This document shows positions 26,808-35,646 of a DNA stretch of 64,000 nt, in pieces (within the stretch, counting starts at the first letter, position 1; each line of letters starts with the position of its first letter). The DNA comes from Bombella pollinis (GTDB lineage: Bacteria > Pseudomonadota > Alphaproteobacteria > Acetobacterales > Acetobacteraceae). Position numbers and translations under genes: made by a program. The DNA is taken from the NCBI RefSeq assembly GCF_026385485.1, contig NZ_JANIDX010000001.1:310001-374000 (forward strand). The letters run 5' to 3'. The notes beneath the pieces were generated by a model. The model was not told where the DNA came from, did no database searches, and was given only the letters and a program-made list of their open reading frames with translations.

Positions 26808-27398
26808 ATGCTCATCCTTGCCAGTGGTTCCGCCATACGCCGCCAACTCCTCCAAGAGGCGGGCGTGCCTATAACCACACATCCCGTTGCGGTGGATGAG
26901 GACGCCCTACGTCAACACGCCGAACAGGAAGGGCTTTCCCTCCGCGAGACAGCCCTCATCCTCGCCCGTGCCAAAGCCCGCGCGGCAAGCTCTGCCTTCC
27001 CTCATCGCTACATCCTCGCAGCAGACCAGCTTTTAGACCTAGAGGGCACAGCCTTTGCCAAAGCCCGCACAATGGAGGAAGCTCGCTCCCATCTCCTCAC
27101 CCTTCGGGGCAAAACCCACGCCCTCCATACCGCTTTAACCCTATGGAAGGACGGCCAAGAATCGTGGGCGCATAGCGAAAGCCCCCGCTTAACTATGCGG
27201 TCTTTCTCCCCCGCCTTTTTGGACGCCTACCTCCATAAAGAAGGCACCGCCTTATTAGCCTGTGTTGGCTGTTATCGGATTGAAGGAATGGGGATTCAGC
27301 TCTTTCATCTCATTGAGGGAGGGCATGATGCCATTGCAGGCTTACCATTACTGCCCCTTCTCCATGCCCTGCGGGAGCGGAAGATTCTTCCCTCCTAA
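26808..27398 (+). CDS. Maf-like nucleotide pyrophosphatase, divergent copy
   Basis: A 196-residue Maf-family protein beginning LILASGSAIRRQLL, with a central AADQLL segment in place of the usual GADT(V/I)V and a shortened YRIEGMGIQLF region. The Asp of that motif is kept, so it may still hydrolyse nucleotides, perhaps with other specificity (YceF-type Mafs prefer m7GTP). It is divergent from hemE and shows clear differences from the copy at 4.9 kb. tRNA-Ala follows about 100 bases downstream. Confidence 0.88.
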   Translation: MLILASGSAIRRQLLQEAGVPITTHPVAVDEDALRQHAEQEGLSLRETALILARAKARAASSAFPHRYILAADQLLDLEGTAFAKARTMEEARSHLLTLRGKTHALHTALTLWKDGQESWAHSESPRLTMRSFSPAFLDAYLHKEGTALLACVGCYRIEGMGIQLFHLIEGGHDAIAGLPLLPLLHALRERKILPS

Positions 27399-27502
27399 CA
27401 ATAATATTTTACGGAAAAAATAACTTTCCCTCTTGCCTTTTCTCCAATGAGGGGGGTATATCCCTCCCCACAGGCGCATTACGTGCGTTCTGATATAAAT
27501 GT

Positions 27503-27578
<76 letters not shown>

Positions 27579-27676
27579 TTTTCCTCTTAAAATAAGACAC
27601 TTCTCCGAAGCCTTACCGTGCTGCCATCCTATTGATGATCGGTTCGCCTTATGCAGACGTTTCTTTTTGCTAAGAA

Positions 27677-27695
27677 AATGTTATTATATAACATT
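27677..27695. promoter_or_regulatory. Zur-box-like palindrome upstream of znuA
   Basis: A perfect 19-base dyad with arms AATGTTAT and ATAACATT around a 3-base centre. It has the arrangement of proteobacterial Zur operators (GTTATA/TATAAC-type cores). It lies 20-29 bases before the candidate znuA start codons, where bound repressor would block transcription when zinc is plentiful. Confidence 0.82.
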
Positions 27696-27714
27696 ACCTA
27701 CGGTCTCGGCTTGG

Positions 27715-28623
27715 ATGTCCTGCATGTTTGTTCTGCGTCTTTTAGCGCATATACCGCGTTTTTTACGCCTAACCCTTAGCCTCCTTGCCATCCCCGCCTA
27801 TGCCCAACAGCCCTCAAACGCCGCCCCCGCCCTGCGGCTAAGCTGTGTGGAAGCTGTATGGTGTGATATTGCCCAGCAAGTTGGCGGCTCTACGGTGCAA
27901 ACTTACGCACTCATCCATAGTGAAGGGCTAGACCCACACCATCTACAGCCCTCCCCCCTTATGGCCCAGCAGCTCGCGCAAAGTGATGCTATCTTGCTCA
28001 ATGGGGCTACGTATGATGATTGGGCCAAGCCATTACATGCGGCCTCATCCAAGCTTTTTATCGCCGCCGATTATGCTGACTGGCATATAGGTGATGACCC
28101 ACATCTCTTTTTCGACCTCCCCACGGTCCACAAAACAGCGCAGCGCATTGCGGAATGGCTCAGCACAAACAGGCCCCAAGCGCGCGCAGACATCAGCCAA
28201 AATCTTGCTCGTTTTGAGCGTGATGTGGCTCGCCTCTCCACTCAGCTAGAGCGACTTCGCCATGTCGTCCCTAACGCCCCCTTCGCCATGACCGAACCGG
28301 CAGGGGAACGCCTCCTTTACGCTGCGGGGCTGCATATGATTGATGAAGGCTGGGCTAGAGCCTTGATGAACGAATCCGGCCTCTCCCCGCGCGATACAGC
28401 CCAGCTTGAAACCGCAATTCAACACAAAGGGATTCGCTTCCTTGTACGCAACCCCGCCCTTGAGGCCCCCCAAGCCCACGCGGTGGAAGCCCTCGCCCAA
28501 CAAGCGCACATCCCCATCATCACGATCGGCGAGAGCCTCCCCGCTGGGCTGCATTGGCAGGACTGGCTAGGCCACATCCTCACCACTATAGAAACCACCC
28601 TCACCCAACAGGCCACACCATGA
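27715..28623 (+). CDS. znuA: Zinc ABC transporter, periplasmic binding protein
   Basis: A cluster A-I (TroA/ZnuA) solute-binding protein of 302 residues, captured in the periplasm after removal of a signal peptide (LLAIPAYA). The metal-site signature GLDPHHLQPS is present near residue 65, with further His residues in DDPHLFFD and an Asp/His-bearing C-lobe. The long acidic His-rich loop of many ZnuA proteins is absent. The frame is open through the upstream tRNA, so the start must be at 27715 or 27724. A Zur palindrome upstream supports zinc over manganese. The stop overlaps the ATPase gene (ATGA). Confidence 0.88.
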   Translation: MSCMFVLRLLAHIPRFLRLTLSLLAIPAYAQQPSNAAPALRLSCVEAVWCDIAQQVGGSTVQTYALIHSEGLDPHHLQPSPLMAQQLAQSDAILLNGATYDDWAKPLHAASSKLFIAADYADWHIGDDPHLFFDLPTVHKTAQRIAEWLSTNRPQARADISQNLARFERDVARLSTQLERLRHVVPNAPFAMTEPAGERLLYAAGLHMIDEGWARALMNESGLSPRDTAQLETAIQHKGIRFLVRNPALEAPQAHAVEALAQQAHIPIITIGESLPAGLHWQDWLGHILTTIETTLTQQATP

Positions 28624-29282
28624 AGGAGGCTCATCTCTCTGCTCAGGATGTCAGCCTACGCGTAGGCTCCCAGTCTATTCTCAACCACGCTACATTCGAC
28701 CTCCCCTTAACGGGCCTAACCATCCTCCGGGGCCATAATGGGGCGGGGAAAACATGCGTCCTCCGCGCCTTATTGGGCATACTCCCCCACCAAAGCGGCA
28801 CGCTCCTCCTCCTTGGCCACCCACCAGACGTTGCACGGCATCAATGTGGTTATATGCCCCAAAAAGCGGACCAAACGGCCCCGATGCTCCCCGTCATCAG
28901 CCATGTGAAGGCCTGCCTTAACGGCGCGCATTGGGGCTTTCCCTTCTCTAGCAAAACCACCCGCCATCACGCCGAGGCCCTCCTAAGAGATGTTGATGCG
29001 CTCCCCCTCGCCTATCGCCCGCTAGGCTGCCTCTCTGGCGGGGAGAGGCAACGCATCGCCCTCGCCCAAGCCCTCGCTAATAACCCTAAACTCCTCATCC
29101 TTGATGAGCCTTTCGCCGCTTTGGACACACAAAACCATAAGGCGTTGCTCCAGCTTTTTGGGCAATTATACCAACAGCGAGGGGTCAATATCCTCATCAC
29201 CGCTCATGGCCCTTTAGAGACAGCCTCTCTCCCCCTGCCTGTGCGTGAGGTGACGTTAGCAAGAGGGCACATCCATGGTTGA
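28620..29282 (+). CDS. znuC: Zinc ABC transporter, ATP-binding protein
   Basis: The ATPase subunit of the ZnuABC importer, 220 residues. Walker A is GHNGAGKT (about 39-46), the Q-loop contains YMPQKAD, the signature is LSGGERQR, Walker B is LLILDEPF, and the H-loop is ITAHG. The ATG at 28620 overlaps the binding-protein stop and is followed after 8 overlapping bases by the permease gene, so the three are translationally coupled. Confidence 0.92.
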   Translation: MKEAHLSAQDVSLRVGSQSILNHATFDLPLTGLTILRGHNGAGKTCVLRALLGILPHQSGTLLLLGHPPDVARHQCGYMPQKADQTAPMLPVISHVKACLNGAHWGFPFSSKTTRHHAEALLRDVDALPLAYRPLGCLSGGERQRIALAQALANNPKLLILDEPFAALDTQNHKALLQLFGQLYQQRGVNILITAHGPLETASLPLPVREVTLARGHIHG

Positions 29283-30087
29283 GCCATCCTTTCTCGCCTT
29301 CCCCTTTATGCAACATGCTTTTATTGGCTGTTTTCTCGTCTCGCTCCTCGCAGGGAGCTTAGGGTGGTGCCTCCTCCTCCGGCGGCAAGCTTTTGCAGCC
29401 CATGCCCTACCCCATATCGGCTTTAGCGGGGCCGCAGCGGCTGTGTGGCTCCATATCTCCCCTTTATGGGGAATGATTGCCACCAGCATGTTAGGCGGGG
29501 TCTTTATGGGCCATGAGGGACGCAGCAAACATCATCCCGCCCAGCGCGATATGATGACAGGGCTTATCCTCGCAGCAAGCCTCGGTATAGGGGTGCTATG
29601 CTTGCATGAGGCTAACGGGGCCTCCTCCCAAACAACAACGCTCCTCTTTGGGGATGTTTTAGGCTTGGACCTCCCAAGCTTGGGCATCCTTGCTCTCCTC
29701 ACCCTTCTCTGCCTTGGAGGGCTGGCACTCCTCTGGCGGCCCTTGCTCTTTATCAGCATGGCCCCCAGCCTAGCGCAGGCACAAGGCCTCTCCGCCTCTC
29801 GGCTTGGGCAGCTTTTCCTCCTCCTCGCCGCCTTAGCCTCTGCCGCCTGTGCTGAAATTGCCGGGGCGTTGCTCTGTTTTAGCCTCATGGTCGGCCCGGC
29901 AGCGGCGTCCTTAAAACTAGGGCTTTCCCCCTTTAAGGGGATTCTCTGCTCTATCCTCGGGGCCTTACTCCTCTCTTGGGGAGGGCTGATCCTCTCTTGG
30001 TATAGCGATATTCCCCTCCCTTTTTGGATAAGCTTGGGCGGGGTTGGGCTTTATGCTCTAGCCAGCTTTCTCAAACGCTCGTTTTAG
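29275..30087 (+). CDS. znuB: Zinc ABC transporter, permease
   Basis: An ABC-3 family inner-membrane permease of 270 residues with about eight hydrophobic helices. It has the family's AFAAHALPHIGFSGAA segment near residue 38 and SASRLGQLFL and AEIAGALLCFSLMVGPAA further on. It overlaps the ATPase gene by 8 bases and ends the Zur-linked operon. Confidence 0.92.
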   Translation: MVEPSFLAFPFMQHAFIGCFLVSLLAGSLGWCLLLRRQAFAAHALPHIGFSGAAAAVWLHISPLWGMIATSMLGGVFMGHEGRSKHHPAQRDMMTGLILAASLGIGVLCLHEANGASSQTTTLLFGDVLGLDLPSLGILALLTLLCLGGLALLWRPLLFISMAPSLAQAQGLSASRLGQLFLLLAALASAACAEIAGALLCFSLMVGPAAASLKLGLSPFKGILCSILGALLLSWGGLILSWYSDIPLPFWISLGGVGLYALASFLKRSF

Positions 30088-30266
30088 AAATCTTGCAGAC
30101 CCATCAATTTCCAATGGAAGACGATAAGGAGCATAACGATAACGACATGGAATAAAATCAAGCATTTGCCATCTATGACAAACACCTCATTATTGCCCTT
30201 AGGCCACACAGTACGGACGAACCTGCCCAAACGTGTTAGATTAACGGGCCCTGCTGTGGCTTTCAT
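30084..30266 (-). CDS. Possible small single-span membrane protein
   Basis: A 60-residue frame with a positively charged N-terminal half and one hydrophobic helix (FHVVIVMLLIVFHW) near the C-terminus. The ATG has an AAGGA site 9 bases upstream, which is better than chance, and it overlaps the permease stop by 4 bases on the opposite strand. No family is recognised. It may be a small regulator of the membrane, or a chance frame. Confidence 0.28.
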   Translation of the reverse strand: MKATAGPVNLTRLGRFVRTVWPKGNNEVFVIDGKCLILFHVVIVMLLIVFHWKLMGLQDF

Positions 30267-30521
30267 CGCTCTTTATCCTTAATCCTAGCTCGTACTCTGG
30301 CCTTAACAGATTCATCCTACTTTATAAATCATCTCTAAAAGCAAAAGGTGATTCATCTCCCTTCCGGCCCATAAAAATGCTAACATTTACGCAATTTATG
30401 CAACTTCTTCTTGAGGCTTGTTCCGTTCCCGGCTATGCGCCCTTATCGTAAGGTAGCGATTTACCCGTGGGCAATGTCCATACGGGGGTCGTTGTATGTT
30501 CATTGAGCCAATGAGGTTTAC
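30267..30521. other. Intergenic region with no recognised feature
   Basis: Mixed-composition DNA between the zinc operon and the histidine phosphatase. No RNA gene, repeat or strong hairpin is visible. It presumably carries the promoter for the rightward phosphatase-flippase genes. Confidence 0.5.
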
Positions 30522-31217
30522 GTGCCGCAGCCTGCCATGCCAGACCCCCAAGAGCATTTTCTGGATGGGCCAGAGCTTCCCTCTGGGGTTACGCGCTTCT
30601 GGTTGGTCCGCCATGCGATTGTTGAAGCCAACGCACGCAAGACCATGTATGGCTCGCTTGATGTCCCCCTTTGTACGCACCACCTTACCAGCCAAAAGGC
30701 TGCCTACCATGCCTTAGCACGCCGCCTACCACATCAGGCCCTATGGTTTTCCTCCCCTCTAAAGCGGGCTCAGCAAACAGGCCATACCATCCAAAAAGCC
30801 GGGAAATTATCGATCCCCCTTACCATTGACCCCGCCTTTGCCGAACAATCTATCGGACAATGGAACGGGACCCCTCATAAAGACTTCCCCGCCTTGCTCA
30901 GCAAGCCCACCGGTCCCTTTTGGTCTATCGCCGCTGATGAATGCCCCCCAGAGGGCGAAACCATGCTTGATGTCCGCCACCGTGTTGGCCATGCGCTTAA
31001 TAAACTCGCCCAACAATATGCGGGGCGAGACATGATTATCCTCAGCCATGGGGGGGCTATTCGTATGGCCTTATCGCATTGCCTTGCCATCCCTGCTGAG
31101 ACAGCTTTGCGCTTTTGCATCCAAAATCTTTCTCTCACCATCATCGAGCATATTGCCGGACAATGGCGCGTTGTTACGGTCAATGAACTACCAGATTTCG
31201 GGACCAACGCAGCATGA
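30522..31217 (+). CDS. Histidine phosphatase family protein (RHA variant)
   Basis: A 231-residue phosphoglycerate-mutase-fold phosphatase. The catalytic His lies in WLVRHAIVEAN (family usual RHGxT/xN), followed by the SSPLKRAQQT Arg motif near residue 85 and a second catalytic His in ILSHGGAIR near residue 175. RHA rather than RHG occurs in some cobamide and sugar-phosphate phosphatases. The GTG start has a GAGG site 6 bases upstream. The stop overlaps the flippase start by 4 bases (ATGA), so its substrate may belong to envelope polysaccharide metabolism. Confidence 0.85.
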   Translation: MPQPAMPDPQEHFLDGPELPSGVTRFWLVRHAIVEANARKTMYGSLDVPLCTHHLTSQKAAYHALARRLPHQALWFSSPLKRAQQTGHTIQKAGKLSIPLTIDPAFAEQSIGQWNGTPHKDFPALLSKPTGPFWSIAADECPPEGETMLDVRHRVGHALNKLAQQYAGRDMIILSHGGAIRMALSHCLAIPAETALRFCIQNLSLTIIEHIAGQWRVVTVNELPDFGTNAA

Positions 31218-32581
31218 AGGGTCTATTTAGCGATGATCTCTTTCGTGTTGTTCTTAAAAACGCAGGTAAACTCGGCTCTACCAAATTAATTGGGGCCATC
31301 ATCGGACTACTCGCCCTTGTCAGCACCGGGCGTACCTTGCACCCGCATGATTTTGGTGTCCTCACCCTTATCGCCTCTTATATCGAAACTATCGCCGCAA
31401 TGGGGCAATTCCAAAGCTGGCAAATTGTGTTGCATTATTCAGCCATCCCTTGGAAGAAAGGGGAACGGACCATGGTGCAAAACAGCATTAACCTCGCTAT
31501 TGGGCTTGATATATGCGCCGGGTTACTCTCCATGGTCCTAGGAGCGTTAGCCTTCCTCTTTTTTGGGAAGATGTTAGATGTTCATGACCAACACACAGCC
31601 CTTGTTCTGCTTTATTGTACCTTAATCCCCGGCCTTGGCAGCACTGCCCCTTATGGTATCCTCCGCTTATTCGACCGTATCGACCTTGTCTCCCGTCAGC
31701 AGCTCATCACCCCTGCGGTTCGCGCGTTAGGTTGTCTCTTAGCGTGGTTAAGTGGCACAAAATTAACAGGCTTTGTCATTGCTTGGTATTGCGCCACATT
31801 AGCGGGGCAGCTTTACCTATGGGGGACAGCTCTCCTTGAGCTAAAACGCCATGATTTGCTCGCTACTTTAAGACCCAGCATCATTAAAGCCTCCCGCCAA
31901 ATGCCCAAAGGGCTATGGGGCTTTGTCTGGACAGCCAGCATCACCACACTTTTAGAAACCGTATGGGAGCCTATCAGCAAATTGCTTGTCGGACGCATTG
32001 TCAGCACCTCCGCAGCGGGGCTTTATTCCCTCGCAATGGAGTTTTTAGACGCTGTCCAACGCCCAGCCAAACTCCTTGAGAAGAGCTATTACCCTGAAGT
32101 CGTGCTGATGGACCCTCGCACCCCCGCCCCGTGGAAGCTTGCCCTGCGTACAAGTGCCCTCTCCGCCGTTTTTGGCCTTGTCGCTATGCTCATTGTTTAT
32201 CTTGGCGGCAAACCTGTTATCAGCATCTTCGGCCATCGTTTTGGCGATGCTGCAACCTTGATGATGTGGATGTCCCCCTCCCTTGTCTTTTTTACCGCAG
32301 GGCTGCCGATGGAAGGCGTCCTCTATACCGCGGGCCGCTCTCATTACATCATGCTCGCCCAGCTTTGCTCTGTAATATGCTACGTCCCCTTACTCATTTA
32401 TCTAGGCAATCATTACGGGCTTAATGGGGCAGGGCTGGCCTATGCGCTGGGAATGTTCCTCGCTACACTCATTACATTCGCCATTATGGGGGTTACCTAT
32501 CTCCGCCGGCATAAAATCATCCTCCCCCATGAGCGCGAAATCCGGCAGACCTCCACTGCATCACCCCCGCCTCACGCATAA
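31214..32581 (+). CDS. Polysaccharide flippase (Wzx/MATE-like, MOP superfamily)
   Basis: A 455-residue membrane protein with 12 or more hydrophobic segments and the N-terminal features of oligosaccharide flippases (KNAGKLGSTKLIGAIIGLLALVSTGRTLHPHDFG). Such proteins move lipid-linked oligosaccharide units across the inner membrane for exopolysaccharide or O-antigen export. It is translationally coupled to the phosphatase before it and followed after 22 bases by a membrane protein of unknown function. No glycosyltransferase or polymerase is in the window. Confidence 0.85.
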   Translation: MKGLFSDDLFRVVLKNAGKLGSTKLIGAIIGLLALVSTGRTLHPHDFGVLTLIASYIETIAAMGQFQSWQIVLHYSAIPWKKGERTMVQNSINLAIGLDICAGLLSMVLGALAFLFFGKMLDVHDQHTALVLLYCTLIPGLGSTAPYGILRLFDRIDLVSRQQLITPAVRALGCLLAWLSGTKLTGFVIAWYCATLAGQLYLWGTALLELKRHDLLATLRPSIIKASRQMPKGLWGFVWTASITTLLETVWEPISKLLVGRIVSTSAAGLYSLAMEFLDAVQRPAKLLEKSYYPEVVLMDPRTPAPWKLALRTSALSAVFGLVAMLIVYLGGKPVISIFGHRFGDAATLMMWMSPSLVFFTAGLPMEGVLYTAGRSHYIMLAQLCSVICYVPLLIYLGNHYGLNGAGLAYALGMFLATLITFAIMGVTYLRRHKIILPHEREIRQTSTASPPPHA

Positions 32582-32603
32582 CCAACCCCCTAAGGAATTA
32601 TTT

Positions 32604-33467
32604 GTGCCCTTCTTCCCCTTCTCCCGTAAGGCAAGCCCACGCCATTACCCCGCTTTTCCACAAAATATGTTCGATACCGTCTTTGAGCATATCCTCTTAG
32701 ATGATGTCCCCCACCCTACAACGCCACTCCCAAAGGATGTCCTTCCCCTTTGTACAGCACAAGAAGTAACCGAGGGTTATAACCTCTGCTGGCAATTGCT
32801 TGAGGATGGGGTGGACCGTAAAGCCTTCCGCCGTTTAATCCTCAAAATCGCTTTCTCCGGCCAAGCTGATGAGGAAGAACGCCTCTCTTTCAAATATGAG
32901 CGTGCTAAGTTTAAGCATATGCGGTTTGCATGTGCTAATTTTACACGCAAGCACCGCTATCCCTTATTGCTCCACATCGTCACCATCATTATGGGCAATA
33001 TGCAGGACGCTTTTAAAAACCACCAACGCCGCGCGACCTTAATCCTTGGTCTTATCCTCTGGATTGCGTTATCACCAGCCTATTATTGGCTCATCGCAGC
33101 CCCACTTACCTCATGGCGGGAGGATAGTGCTACTGGCATCCAAGCGTATCAAAAACGAGAAAATACCCGCCTCGCTAAGATGGTTGCAAAATTAGAGGCC
33201 ACAACGGGCCATGAGTTCCATGTCGTCCGCAAAATCATCAGCCGCCGTGTCGCCTTTAATGATACGCTACGCACCATTCGCCCCTCGCATGAGCTAGACC
33301 AACTCTCCGAGTATTTAGCGACAATCAACGGCATGATGGGCGACCTGCATGACCATCTCATCGAGAAAAAACTAGACGGTACGCAAAATTATAAGCGCGA
33401 CCGCTTCCAATCTCCACAAGAGATTCCCCAGCGCATCCGCGCTTTTCTCAGCCGTTCCCCCCAATAA
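32604..33467 (+). CDS. Hypothetical membrane protein downstream of the flippase
   Basis: I do not recognise this 287-residue protein. It has a soluble N-terminal half rich in charged residues (EEERLSFKYERAKFKHMRF), a single strong hydrophobic span (LILGLILWIALSPAYYWLIA) near residue 145, and a helical, charged C-terminal half that may form coiled coil. The GTG at 32604 with AAGGA 7 bases upstream is the likely start; the frame is open further upstream inside the flippase gene, which is not credible. Position suggests a role with the flippase or the convergent kinase-like gene. Confidence 0.68.
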   Translation: MPFFPFSRKASPRHYPAFPQNMFDTVFEHILLDDVPHPTTPLPKDVLPLCTAQEVTEGYNLCWQLLEDGVDRKAFRRLILKIAFSGQADEEERLSFKYERAKFKHMRFACANFTRKHRYPLLLHIVTIIMGNMQDAFKNHQRRATLILGLILWIALSPAYYWLIAAPLTSWREDSATGIQAYQKRENTRLAKMVAKLEATTGHEFHVVRKIISRRVAFNDTLRTIRPSHELDQLSEYLATINGMMGDLHDHLIEKKLDGTQNYKRDRFQSPQEIPQRIRAFLSRSPQ

Positions 33468-33473
33468 GAGCCT

Positions 33474-34922
33474 TTAGATAAGGTTATGCTTACGTAGCAG
33501 AGTGACCACTTGCTCCTGCACGGCTTCGTATGATTGCCGTGCATCAATCACCTCTAGCTGAGCATGATTAAAGGTAATCTGCGGCATGAGTGTTGCTTTT
33601 GCCTGCATGGCCTCTTTGTCATGGTCTGGCTTGCGCTGAAAGGCCGTCTCCGCATCCACATCCAGTAAAATCACAAGATCCGGCTTAAATTGTGCAATTT
33701 TGCGATAAAGCCCACGCTCCAACCATGCGAGGAGTCGAATAAAAGGATTATGGCTATATGCAGTAGAAAGACCCGGCCCATCACATTGATGACCGGAAAT
33801 CTCCGCTTGAGGGTACCGGTCCGTTACCACGAAGAACCCAGCCTCCACCGCCCGCTTTACCCGCAAAAACCGCCGATACCGGATCGCAGAGAAGGTAAAC
33901 ATCACAATCGCGGTTAGCATACCGGGGATTTTCTCCCCCTTTGTGCGCGCTTTTTTAGCCTTGCTATTCAGCTTCTTCTCCACAGCAGGGCCAATAAGTG
34001 GCAAACGACCAATCCGGCGGCCTAAATCCCCAGAGCCTAAGCCAAGATAGCCATAGCGCATTGGTTTTTCAGTGGCGAAATGTTCCACCAAATATTCACT
34101 AATGCTCGATTTGCCAGAGCCATCACACCCTACCAAAGCCACCAATATGCCTGCCCGCCGGCCATTTTTATGGCTCGACCTATCTACTCGCTGCGTGGCG
34201 GGAGCAGGGTAAAGGGCTAGCACCTTCCTTACAGTCTCCTTCGCTTGGGTGAGTACCTCTGCCAAAGGGGCGGTGGCATCAATATCCACAATCGGCGCAC
34301 CGGCAAACTCAACTTGGCTCAAATCCTCAATCTTGCGCGCAAGCTTATAAGGCACATGGTCCGGTTTACGCTGCAACGCTGTAGCCAAATCCACATTTAA
34401 ACGAATCACCACATCAGGCCGAAAGCGCGCCATACGGCCATAAAGGGCTCGCTCTATCTTGCTAAATAAGCGCATCCCCATACCATCCCGGTTCAATGCC
34501 GCGAGGGAAGGGCCATCCATAGGGCCGGGAACGACATTTTGTGGGTAACGGTCCGTCAAAATAGCCAAGCCACGCTCATGCTTAACACGCATGCACCCAA
34601 AACGCACAATACGCCGCATAGAGAATATAAAACTGCAGATCGCCGCTAATGCGCTTGCTTGCTTGCCAGACTGCGTTCTTGCGGTTTCCTTCTTGGACTT
34701 ACCCCTTACATAAGGGCCAAGAAAGGGTACAGAATCCAGAGCACGGCCAAAATTACCAGCCTGTTTGCCTAAATGACAAAAGGCTGTTGGCCGCTCTGCC
34801 CTTAACTGCGCCAGCAAAGCCTCCCCTATTGTGGATTTCCCACTTCCATCACACCCAACCAAGGCTATCACTGGCTGGTGCCGTCCCTCAACTGGTTGGG
34901 GCATGAACTCGCTTACACGCAT
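33474..34922 (-). CDS. Tandem-duplicated thymidylate-kinase-like protein
   Basis: A 482-residue protein made of two homologous P-loop kinase domains in a row. Domain 1 (about 16-238) has Walker A GCDGSGKST at 23-31, DRYP at 124-127 and RKPDH at 185-189. Domain 2 (about 258-482) has GCDGSGKSS at 265-273, DRYP at 368-371 and RKPDH at 430-434. The offset between halves is 242-245 residues, so the duplication is collinear. The motifs resemble dTMP kinases, but the mid-domain basic helical stretches are unusual and a second substrate type is likely. It converges on the flippase-linked genes with a 6-base gap. Confidence 0.8.
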   Translation of the reverse strand: MRVSEFMPQPVEGRHQPVIALVGCDGSGKSTIGEALLAQLRAERPTAFCHLGKQAGNFGRALDSVPFLGPYVRGKSKKETARTQSGKQASALAAICSFIFSMRRIVRFGCMRVKHERGLAILTDRYPQNVVPGPMDGPSLAALNRDGMGMRLFSKIERALYGRMARFRPDVVIRLNVDLATALQRKPDHVPYKLARKIEDLSQVEFAGAPIVDIDATAPLAEVLTQAKETVRKVLALYPAPATQRVDRSSHKNGRRAGILVALVGCDGSGKSSISEYLVEHFATEKPMRYGYLGLGSGDLGRRIGRLPLIGPAVEKKLNSKAKKARTKGEKIPGMLTAIVMFTFSAIRYRRFLRVKRAVEAGFFVVTDRYPQAEISGHQCDGPGLSTAYSHNPFIRLLAWLERGLYRKIAQFKPDLVILLDVDAETAFQRKPDHDKEAMQAKATLMPQITFNHAQLEVIDARQSYEAVQEQVVTLLRKHNLI

Positions 34923-35095
34923 AGCACTCTCATCGTTTTTAATGCGTCTATCATAGCCTGTCTTGCTCCTCCATAACAGGCTTATGATAAACCCGCCCGC
35001 ATAAAGTGCCTCATAATAAATAGGCTTTTTTAACGAATGGTTAGACGCCCTACGGTCCTACTTCTACCAAGACCTCATAACTGTTTTTATTTATT

Positions 35096-35446
35096 TTATA
35101 AAGCAATCCCATAACGCCGCGCGCACCACACCATTACCGTATAAAGTACGATAGTCATAACACATCCCACAGCCAAGCTGCCCCAAAAAGGCCAATCACG
35201 CCTCAATAACGCCGGAATAAGCAAAAACATGGGAAGAGACGGTAAAACATACCAAAAGGTGGCCTCACTATGGGTTTCCATCATCGCCCGGTCAGGCTTT
35301 TCTACCCACAGAAACATCATCCCCAAAACAGAAACAAGCGGGAGTGAAGCAATCAACGCACCAAAAGCAGGCAGACGCCGCCCAACTGTAGCAATAGACG
35401 CTATCAAGATAGCGGAAAGAATTGTTTTAAGGAGGAACGGAGCCAT
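35096..35446 (-). CDS. DUF3147 family membrane protein
   Basis: A 116-residue membrane protein with four hydrophobic helices and the DUF3147-like pattern of a central VEKPD loop and an S-E-A-T-F-W motif. No function is known. The ATG at 35446 has an AAGGA site 6 bases upstream and is preferred to one two codons earlier. It is flanked by AT-rich intergenic DNA on the left and tRNA-Lys on the right. Confidence 0.78.
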   Translation of the reverse strand: MAPFLLKTILSAILIASIATVGRRLPAFGALIASLPLVSVLGMMFLWVEKPDRAMMETHSEATFWYVLPSLPMFLLIPALLRRDWPFWGSLAVGCVMTIVLYTVMVWCARRYGIAL

Positions 35447-35483
35447 AAACATCCTTCATCATGCAGGAGAAAATGGCCGATTG

Positions 35484-35559
<76 letters not shown>

Positions 35560-35646
35560 ACAATCGCTTACCGGTGCCCTTCCTTTATCAGACCACTGCT
35601 AAGCGAGCAAGAGCTTTTACGCCATTCCTGACAAAAAGATTACATT

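Noticed and set aside
32424..32603. Upstream extension of the hypothetical membrane protein into the flippase gene
   Set aside because: It would overlap the flippase by about 160 bases in another frame, while a GTG with AAGGA stands just after the flippase stop.
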